64,000 nt of DNA from the NCBI GenBank assembly GCA_018136815.1, contig CM030931.1, positions 4,284,148 to 4,348,147 on the forward strand, in the 5' to 3' direction. The position numbers and the translations under genes are program-made. Of the stretch, positions 58,901 through 64,000 are shown piece by piece. How positions within the stretch are numbered: position 1 is the first letter of the stretch; the number at the start of each line of letters is the position of its first letter. The notes below the pieces were generated by a model that ran no database searches, had not been told where the DNA came from, and was given only the letters and a program-made list of their open reading frames with translations. Origin of the DNA: Isochrysis galbana (Eukaryota; Haptophyta; Isochrysidales; Isochrysidaceae).

Positions 58901-60076
58901 GATTCCGGGCCCGCCATCCAGTCCAGTTATTTGGCCCCGGGTACGCCGACTTCCGAAGAGATGAGAGCGGCCCTGGCGGAAGATCCGTTCGTAGAGCCAC
59001 TCCTAGGCTCAGGAGAGACGGTCAATCACGAGCCATCAGGCCTAGGGTCGCCTCCGCAGGCCGCCGCCTCAGGCCCCATTGCCGAAGATGATTCGTGTTC
59101 CAGTTCTGTCGCTCCCGCTCCCGCTCAGCAATCCAAGATGTTTCGCCGTTTCGTCGTTCACGATGGGCTCGTCTACTATCGCACCGTCCTTGACTCCACC
59201 GACCCGGACTCGCTAGTGCTCTATGTTCCGCCCTCGTTGCGGTCTCGCTACCTCTTTGCCTACCACGATCGCTCCGGGCACCTTGGAGTTTCTCGTATGT
59301 CCGGTCTTCTTCGTACTCGGGTATACTGGCCTGGCATGTCTTCCGACGTTGCGTCCTACGTCCGAGAATGCCACGAGTGCACCCTCGCCAAGCCGCTACC
59401 TAGGGCTCTAGCGTCGCCCTCCGGTCTCTCCGTGGGCACCTACCCCTTTGATGTGGTCTACTGCGACGTGCTCGCACTGGCTCCCACTCACAACTTCGTG
59501 CCTGGAGTCTCGGGTTACGACAAGCTGGTCGTCTTCATCGACTCGCTCACTCGATGGATTGAGGCTGAGCCTTCGAATGGGGATCCTTCGTCGGAGGTGG
59601 CCTTGGACATGTTCATCCGCTTGATTGTGACGCGTTATGGAGTCCCTAGGCAGCTTCGGACCGACGCCGGTTCGAATCTTTGTTCGGTTCTTGTTTCGCG
59701 TATTCTGGAGCTCACCGGGACTGATTTGTCGAGTACAGAGCCGTACCGACATGAAGGTGTAGGCTTCGTCGAACGCGCTCAGCAAACGCTCATCCGTTTG
59801 ATGCGCGCCTCGAATGAGGGTGGCAGCCATTGGGTCGACCATTTGCCGTTCCTACTCCTCTCGTTGAGGGCTTCCTCCGGTCGTGTCACCTCCCGGTCTC
59901 CAGCGTCTTTGATCTTTGGGCTGGGCGTGAGCTGCGTCTGCCCGCTCAACTCTCTGATCCGAAGACCGTTTCGCCAACTGCTCTCGAGGCGGCGTCCGCC
60001 GACGTTCGCTCGTACGCATCCAGGCTCAATGCGAGCCTCCGCCTCTCTTGGTCCAGCGCTCTCGAGGCTACCCTAG
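52979..60076 (+). CDS. pol: Pol polyprotein: methyltransferase-like domain, protease, RT, RNase H, integrase
   Basis: Open from the gag stop; the first ATG is at 53144. Numbered from it: 1-420 disordered Ser/Pro-rich; 425-620 phage-type C5 cytosine methyltransferase-like (RVLVVGEASGVVSSMFLLAG, AHPPCTYLSA with the PPC Cys near 488, VENPRMH near 529, QPWQHGTGHQKATGLYL, IVEGR, RSRTYVGIAGAMAAQW near 605); 620-1010 disordered. Protease LADTGAGPSVI near 1040. RT about 1400-1590 with YLDDVGIW near 1570. RNase H from FIVKTDGASKLGIAGI near 1730. Integrase with the HHCC region (HLGVSRM...CHECT) near 2045-2080 and catalytic D, D, E in VYCDVLA, RTDAGSN and GFVERAQQ. The frame is lost at about 59930 by one indel; the sensible continuation is 59830-60633. 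Confidence 0.9.
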   Translation, partial: GSGGVPVLQTLAENIAGGGPERHHHHPDPIPTPLGEKSCRRGDSPPVSSSIQSSTVGAASPAEAPAERLSRKPESTLDPGSWKQVCPGDRRDPTLRNSCTSTSSSITSHAIRMLGADSRTLPLLESVSTDTMLSSVPSNSPRSFDASSSLDSPPDGPAQGGGLGRFDASSVSSFRKRTVVKPSRAVDSVSSSALGSMDRSDVAAAAYENVVAALPVSALSRRDPSGDLSPKGHSRSRSADESSLSTVGSRAVEAETSVSSSPLSPVRYISPSSCSFSRLEVAPVLVSDLVPDPEGSASGVDEVEGSKGAAAFRAHAVVTPASGDAGAVDYDPTSRTTWTPASPLSLGSPEDPHSRDRPPGPTPFRSSPPKLEGDDPLPLNSTAEAIHRIAVVGCSSAAKSTEAARAPTRELQMLAASRARASGSSVILPRHLAEAALALRRPDASTHASPSAVLPTHFDELCAELAAIHDAVTFDAAEGIPPPRVLVVGEASGVVSSMFLLAGAHVATCDLRPSEIDYIPHFCGDALHIQNLGWDLVVAHPPCTYLSAVSCQWLDREPGRRQALESAARVFLAMASADAPFVAVENPRMHAEASALVGGLRPRQFVQPWQHGTGHQKATGLYLTASLPPLQPSKIVEGRLSAMADLSPSPHRGALRSRTYVGIAGAMAAQWMPVLRRYARKAKASRSLNFTVDWAISQAAASLRERPSLCSTGFELAEPRTALARFMEGRGEAASSSHLTPPSGSPVSDSVVVIPDAGPVADASRLLHQEDSETNVSQDEAEAEGDRFLPWEWPIEDRSTTPGPPNTVKKRRSKWQVFDRDVISGVHRWQDVTPSIAQEIAEQAAAAEPSEPPILSRLGSQGINALSPSASFTAGDEGVAELTNSFVAERPLETWDVGPDSGEDDTPEMPEHRSMQTLETKPSDAAEGEGTPRALCCDGAAARGLSAAGFSELSKLPKTDLQKSLEKEWSRQMDQPRHPTDRRGLGYDGVPNPSNSAKASPYSSIPFVPQTVAAAIERVPHVDESSPSRPASNPTTPSPGAGTSLPVESIADTPPPLYPRHCLYVRDLVVCRADGDRAAQGFVLPDVALTVNSTLADTGAGPSVITTALLDRLPEDACVERVSDATVPNLHGPDGLPLITRGWASLVFSLSGRLFRHSFAVIEGNAMLLLGNDFLAAHSATISLDAASSEGSLRLRPASGDAEDSSRVLSECVVRVSTAPPPVADSGFVGAISMSPGQPLTVDFLERSTATREIPAGSEGEAAADARQPLYTPLFESADEFAAKAPASTSSEYLLYTEQAVTIPAFHRATIWVRVPLALRDHSDCAMLVDRLPIREALDSSSLVMPTVVTPTDDHRIAVTIVHTGVDALTLPSLHPIASLQVRFKLHRGWTPTGSEGDGDPVTALSEEQRSLLDSATIDPDRLLSDDQREEVRQLLARRIKAFALHPGAPNHTHVLEVELPLNPGAVPHRHAPSRVGRAGELIIEEEVAKMEAAGIIRKSNSAWASRVVLVSKKDGSVRFCVDYRDTNAKLRVEDSPLPLIVEAIDRLASGQGPLSSLFLCTLDLASGFWGIPIKESHKHITAFTTHRGKYEFNFLPFGIQSGPSYMCRLMDIVLGALAWEICMPYLDDVGIWSTGVGPSEEARAQASFEQMLHRLDLVLERLEWAGLTCKMSKCVFFATSTEYLGHVVSREGLKMDPKKVAAVADIDPSSINSLEAVRSFLGLCSYYRRFIRQFAAKAAPLTALTRKGCDVAKESQSEECRRAIQELKTAITSEPVLTPPRDDRPFIVKTDGASKLGIAGILSQLGDDNRERVVGYYARSLTSAERHWTVTEIELLAALESIRNWRPYLWGRRFKLVVDHSALRWLHTMKDQVAGGPASRLTRWALKLAEYRFDVEHKPGAVHQDADGLSRLASLEPEHEDEPLAGPASLAVREPGSESLAEHERSHPVAAITRSVATARGLQALDRSRRRASDSGPAIQSSYLAPGTPTSEEMRAALAEDPFVEPLLGSGETVNHEPSGLGSPPQAAASGPIAEDDSCSSSVAPAPAQQSKMFRRFVVHDGLVYYRTVLDSTDPDSLVLYVPPSLRSRYLFAYHDRSGHLGVSRMSGLLRTRVYWPGMSSDVASYVRECHECTLAKPLPRALASPSGLSVGTYPFDVVYCDVLALAPTHNFVPGVSGYDKLVVFIDSLTRWIEAEPSNGDPSSEVALDMFIRLIVTRYGVPRQLRTDAGSNLCSVLVSRILELTGTDLSSTEPYRHEGVGFVERAQQTLIRLMRASNEGGSHWVDHLPFLLLSLRASSGRVTSRSPASLIFGLGVSCVCPLNSLIRRPFRQLLSRRRPPTFARTHPGSMRASASLGPALSRLP

Positions 60077-60633
60077 CCGCTCAGGCTGAGTCAGTCCGTG
60101 ACGCTACCATCAAGTCTCAAAGACCAGCGCGTTTCGAACCTGGGGATCGCGTCTGCATGCGATTACCAGGCCATGCCAACAAGTTGCAATTCATCTACTC
60201 GGGTCCCTACCGCGTCGTAGAGGCTCTGTCCGACACTAGGTACCGACTCCGTGATTTGGAGAACCGGTTAGTCAAGGAGGAGGTGCATATCTCGAACCTC
60301 CGGCCGTATCATACTTTCGTTGATGAAGAGCCGCTGGCTGACGACGAGTACATCGTTGAAAAGTTGCTCGATCGTCGTAGCCATGGCGATTCTATCGAGT
60401 ACCTCGTGAAGTGGCGTGGCTATGCTCTTCGAGAAGCCACCTGGGAGCCTCGTTCCGAGTTGCTCCGTCGTTGTTCTGATTTGCTTGATGATTATGATCG
60501 CTCCGTCGAAGAGACTTGTCCAGAAGATGTTGAGTCCCCGGAAGCAACTTCTTCGTCGGCCAGGGATACTCCTCTTCCTCCCGTTCTCGATGCGCCGTCT
60601 TCGCGCACTCGCTCCAGGCTCCACTCCCGTTGA
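59830..60633 (+). CDS. Integrase C-terminus and chromodomain (continuation of pol, other frame)
   Basis: From about 59930 this frame continues the integrase: GRELRLPAQLSDP, then FEPGDRVCMRLPGHANKLQF and GPYRVVEALSDTRYRLRDLE (GPY/F module). The C-terminal chromodomain follows: EYIVEKLLDRRSHGDSIEYL, VKWRGYALREATWEPRSELL. Chromodomains read histone marks and steer integration into heterochromatin in chromoviruses. One base too many or too few near 59930 separates it from pol; given the indel pattern of the LTRs, an assembly error is likely. Confidence 0.88.
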   Translation: MGRPFAVPTPLVEGFLRSCHLPVSSVFDLWAGRELRLPAQLSDPKTVSPTALEAASADVRSYASRLNASLRLSWSSALEATLAAQAESVRDATIKSQRPARFEPGDRVCMRLPGHANKLQFIYSGPYRVVEALSDTRYRLRDLENRLVKEEVHISNLRPYHTFVDEEPLADDEYIVEKLLDRRSHGDSIEYLVKWRGYALREATWEPRSELLRRCSDLLDDYDRSVEETCPEDVESPEATSSSARDTPLPPVLDAPSSRTRSRLHSR

Positions 60634-61007
60634 TCCCATGTCTTGGGTAAGGGACCCGTCCCTCTAGGCTAGCCCCACGCCTCGGCTAGGGCTCCGAGTT
60701 CAAGAGCGAATCATGGAGGTGATGAACGCGTGCTGCCTGCGCTCTACACCCGGCGCAACACCGAGCAAAGCTCCTGTAAAAGGGAGAAGTGGGTGGGGCA
60801 GTGCGTACGAAAGAGGCCGCCGCGCTAAGCCGCCGATTTCGTGCTCGCTTTGGATCCAAAGGGTGTTCTTGTCTCCACGTTTCGCTCGCTATGTTCCGTT
60901 GCTTCTTGTTCCGATTCTGACCTCTGGTCAGCTCAGGTTCCAGGTTCCAGGTCTCTGTTCCAGGTTCACCGCTCGACATCGGAGACGTCTCGATCTTAGT
61001 CGGGGGG

Positions 61008-62127
61008 TGTCGCATTCATCCTAGATGATGCGATTTCCAGGCTCTTATTTCCAGGTCCTTCGCCGTGCGGCCACACGGTGAAGCTCAGGTACATCTAGGT
61101 TGGTAGGGTTCGTCCCTAGCGATCTAGAATTCGAGTTCTTGTTTCGTTCCTTCTAGCCTGTTTGTCAGGTCTAGATTCCAGGTTTCCTCCTTTCGGGTAA
61201 TCTTGACCCAAGGAGCCAGGTCGCCTGTCACTCGCTGCGCGCTTGTCTCAGGCTCTCGAGTTACCTTGTGAAGGCTTGTTTAGCTCTTGCAAGGCTTGTC
61301 GTTTCTTGTTGGTTCCGGTTTCTTTCTTGGGACTTGCTAACTTTCGTTGTCGTCCAGGCCTGTTCGTCGTAGGTTTGTTTAGCCTGGTTAGGGTTTCGTT
61401 GTCTTCTGGGTTCGCGTTGGCGTTCGGAAATTCCTCTCACATTCCCTAGGTCCGCTACCCTTGGCTTGTAGGTCTGCTCTTTTCTCTCGGTCAAGGTTTT
61501 GGCGAGCGAGTCGGTTGCTCTATCCGCTCGGAGATTGAGGTTTAATTTGCCATCTCCCCTTGGAGATCGGTGTAGGTTCGCTTCCTAGGTGAGGGAATCT
61601 TTCCCCTTGATGCAAGTTACATGCAAGCCTTGGCCCCTTTGTGTTTCTTCCCCTTGGTTGCTACTCAGGGTTGTTCGTTAGAAGCGTCTAGAAGGTCACG
61701 CTCAACGGCAAGATTTATTCGGTCGTGAAGACATCTCGTTGCGATCTGTATCCAAAGTGATCGCCGTGGTCGCGCGACATGACGCTCCCCTTCGGACTCT
61801 CCGTACGTGGGAAGTTACAACGGAGACACGCTCCGGCCGTCGCTGCGGAGTCTCTCTCTCTCTCTCGCTCTCTCTCTCCGTCTCTCGCGACGTGTTTGAG
61901 TTATCGGTGATTTGGGGTGCGGTTGCTTGATAATTTGCTTTGTTTGGGTGAATGATTCCGGTGTGTTCGTGAGTCGGTGTATCCTGTTGTTCTCAGCTCG
62001 TTGTCCGTCGTTGTTCGCTGCGTCGCTGCACTCAAGCAGCCTAGGCTCCCTCCCTGAGGGAAGATTCTTTGTAGGTCTAACAATCTCTTACAACCCAACA
62101 CACTAGGGCCGCTAGGAGCGCCTCGCC
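61008..62127 (+). repeat. 3' LTR, truncated by assembly gap
   Basis: Starts TGTCGCATTCATCC right after CGGGGGG. Aligns along its whole length with 49077-50213. About twenty differences were counted by eye, nearly all one-base deletions in runs (for example GTTGGG to GTTGG, TTTTG to TTTG, GTGGGGAAG to GTGGGAAG); clear substitutions are very few. Confidence 0.9.
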
Positions 62128-62227
62128 NNNNNNNNNNNNNNNNNNNNNNNNNNNNNNNNNNNNNNNNNNNNNNNNNNNNNNNNNNNNNNNNNNNNNNNNN
62201 NNNNNNNNNNNNNNNNNNNNNNNNNNN
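62128..62227. other. Assembly gap (100 N)
   Basis: Exactly 100 N. It hides the right end of the 3' LTR and the target duplication. Confidence 0.95.
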
Positions 62228-62875
62228 TTCGTTGTTGCAATGATGACACTGCCCAAAGTCAAATGGTGTGCGCTCTGGCATGGTGAGATGGTGTCGATGA
62301 TTCATGGGTGAGCCCCATGTTTAGAGTAACACATTGAACATCTAGCAAGGCGCCACATCCCTGCCAATGAGGTCATGAGTCATGAGGTCGTGGAGCGTGT
62401 GTCGTGTGTGCGTGTGTGTGTGCGTGGCGTTGCATCCGCCGTGCGCGTGCCCTTCCCCGCGGTGTGTGTGGTGTGTGGTGCGACCTCTTCAAACATACAG
62501 TTTGCCATTAATCTTTAAACAGATGGCAGGTGGCGTCATGGAGCGCGCGCCGCTGTCGCATCCGCGATCGACTCTTTAATGTTATAATGACTGACCGACC
62601 GGCTGACCCGCGCTCTTTCGCATAAGAACCTTTCCGCCATCGTGTTCCCTCCTGGCTGGCTCGCCTGCTTTGCACGTTTCTCTCCTTGCACAATGCCATC
62701 GCCTGAGTCCCTCCTTGCTCTTGCGTTGGTCCCGTTCGCTTCCCTCTCCCCCGCGCTAGTCCTCGTCCTCGTTGTAGGTGTTCGCCGCGCTAGGGGGGGG
62801 GCTTTCCCCAGCGCGGAGGCTGCTCTCGTTCATCAGCGTTTTCATTTAGTATGAGGTGTTCTACGATTCCCTCCT
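62228..62875. other. Gene-free spacer
   Basis: Contains a GT-rich tract (62398-62430) and the motif GTCGCATCCGCGATCGAC at about 62556 shared with repeat D and the relic at 29317. No supported exon. Confidence 0.4.
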
Positions 62876-62892
62876 TACCTTCTACTTAATCT

Positions 62893-63712
62893 CACTCCTC
62901 CCCTGCCATGGGGGAGGAACCACCCACTCTCCTGGCACGCCTGATGGCTTGCCAAGAGCACACTGCCATGCTGACCCATTCCTCTCCCCACAGGCACGCC
63001 TGACTCGCCCGCCCTGGCCTGTCGTGGCCAGCCCATCCCTCTGACCAGCCCCTCCTCCCCCTGGGCCCCCCTGTTCAGGACCCCCCAGCCAGCTCCAGTC
63101 GACCCGCAGGGGCTCGGAGCGCCAGCGAGGGAGAGGCAGGAGGGGCCAGGGCCATGCCCCAGCCTCACCTGCCCCCTGAGCTGCGCTCCCAGGCCCCTGC
63201 TGGCCACCTGGGGACCTGAAGAGGGGCCGCAGGCGCGCGCCATGGGCCCCCGCCGCAGGGAAGAGAGGAGGAAAAGGGAAGAGGGAGGGGAGGGGGGAGC
63301 GGCAGCTCCCCCCTCCGGCAGAAACGTGTCTTCTCGCCCCGTTTGGGTAAGAGAAGACGGGGGCGCCAGAGCCAGGAGGGAAGGGCCGCGGCTCGCCGCG
63401 GCCACTCGCTCTAGCGAGGGAGATTAGCGCTTCTGGGCTCCTATCTCACGAGTGCCCCCCCCCCCCCGCGTTGCTTTTACCCGAAAGGGGTTTTCCCCCA
63501 GCGTGGACTCGAGGAGAGGACGCGCTGGGGTGCGCGGGGCCGGTGCATGCACTGGGGGGAGGACAAATATCGAGGGGAGGGGGCAGTGCCCCCACCCCCC
63601 GGTATCACTCGGACACCTGGCCCGTCAGGCATGGCGGGATTCCGGGACTGAGACGTTATGTCCAATTAGCTAGTGGGGTTGGCTAGGATATAACATTGAT
63701 TATTATTAATTG
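62893..63712 (+). mobile_element. Non-autonomous retroposon type A, 5' truncated copy
   Basis: Target duplication TACCTTCTACTTAATCT at 62876-62892 and 63713-63729. The copy starts at CACTCCTCCCCTGCCATGGG, so the first 70 or so bp, including the 5' palindrome, are missing. The rest runs to TCCAATTAGCTAGTGGGG and a tail GATTATTATTAAT. A 5' truncation inside perfect target duplications is the signature of target-primed reverse transcription. Confidence 0.88.
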
Positions 63713-63729
63713 TACCTTCTACTTAATCT

Positions 63730-64000
63730 TGTCGCGTAATTAACTATCGATTCGCCGTCGGATGGTCCGTCGCATCGTCGCTCTCTTGTCGGCTTGTCGG
63801 CTTTCTCTTCCTTGTCTTCCTTGTCAGTTTTCTCTCTGTCGGTGCGTGTTCGCGGGGAAGATATGTTGCAGAAGAAAAGAATCTGAAGATTCAGAGATTC
63901 AGGGCTACTACGACACCTACTATCGGCCGGTTCCTCACGCCTTCTATCCGACATCGCCCCTGTTCCCTTCGTTTTCGTTCCTCCCCTTCCCCTTCCCCCC
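63730..64000. other. Right edge, no gene assigned
   Basis: TC-rich sequence (GTCGGCTTGTCGGCTTTCTC) followed by AAGAAAAGAATCTGAAGATTC. A frame near 63900 is too short to judge. It may be the start of a gene or element that continues beyond the window. Confidence 0.3.

Larger units (their letters stand above)
49077..62127 (+). mobile_element. Ty3/gypsy-type chromodomain LTR retrotransposon with methyltransferase-like domain
   Basis: 5' LTR from 49077 (TGTCGCATTCATCC), gag, in-frame UAG, pol with protease, RT, RNase H and integrase, a chromodomain, a G-rich polypurine tract (61001-61007), and a 3' LTR from 61008 that runs into the gap. Order PR-RT-RH-IN and the C-terminal chromodomain mark it as a chromovirus-like Ty3 element. 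The LTRs are nearly identical in substitutions, so the insertion is young. The right flank and target duplication are hidden by N. The internal region is unusually long (about 10.8 kb) because of disordered segments and the extra domain in pol. Confidence 0.92.

Noticed and set aside
59880-60076. Native C-terminus of pol after FGLGVS
   Set aside because: The residues after about 59930 (Arg/Pro/Ser-rich) do not fit integrase; the +1 frame gives the expected integrase tail and chromodomain, so this is an out-of-frame extension.
1-64000. CRISPR arrays, bacterial operons, tRNA and rRNA genes
   Set aside because: No regularly spaced repeats with unique spacers, no Shine-Dalgarno-linked operons, and no tRNA- or rRNA-like sequence recognised by eye; a tRNAscan or Rfam run could overturn the RNA part.

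Overview
The window reads as nuclear DNA of a GC-rich, flagellated single-celled eukaryote. Nuclear-type genes are present (cytosolic 40S ribosomal protein eS12, a mitochondrial-type GrpE with a presequence, a cytosolic-type glucose-6-phosphate isomerase). There are spliceosomal introns, including one with a GC donor, a ciliary TTC29-type TPR gene, long CT/GA and poly-C tracts, and many retrotransposons. A loading-type adenylation domain of the kind that heads polyketide synthases, together with GC-AG splicing, would suit a haptophyte-like microalga, but this is an inference and the sequence does not prove the taxon. Two runs of exactly 100 N (10737-10836 and 62128-62227) are scaffold gaps of unknown true size.

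Left part (1-24000). A secreted LRR protein is followed by decayed ORFs, including a NACHT NTPase pseudogene, then GrpE and a divergent adenylate-forming enzyme cut off by the first gap. Next come a retroposon split by a 1.98 kb hAT transposon that carries an LRR gene fragment, an orphan exon, a three-exon TTC29-like gene, a tandem repeat, a copia remnant, and a two-exon gene that fuses DnaJ, an MECR-type enoyl reductase and a SAM domain.

Middle (24000-48900). Host genes (an 811-aa coiled-coil protein with a divergent small gene, glucose-6-phosphate isomerase, eS12, a TMEM19/DUF92 membrane protein, a four-exon small coiled-coil gene, a serine-rich hypothetical protein) alternate with retroposons. 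Two related non-autonomous retroposon types (here A and B) share a hairpin-rich 5' body but have different 3' ends. Most copies have 15-17 bp target-site duplications; one is 5' truncated and one has a twin-priming inversion. The 3' end of type B matches LINE-type elements in the same window, whose sense strands end in runs of T instead of A.

Right part (49077-62127). One large Ty3/gypsy-type LTR retrotransposon (about 13 kb) has gag and pol in the same frame, separated by a single UAG. Its pol encodes protease, reverse transcriptase, RNase H, integrase and a chromodomain. Upstream of the protease lies a domain that closely resembles phage-type cytosine-C5 DNA methyltransferases. A chromodomain retrotransposon carrying a phage-type methyltransferase is the most striking feature here. 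The two LTRs differ almost only by single-base deletions, so many apparent frameshifts in this assembly may be sequence errors.
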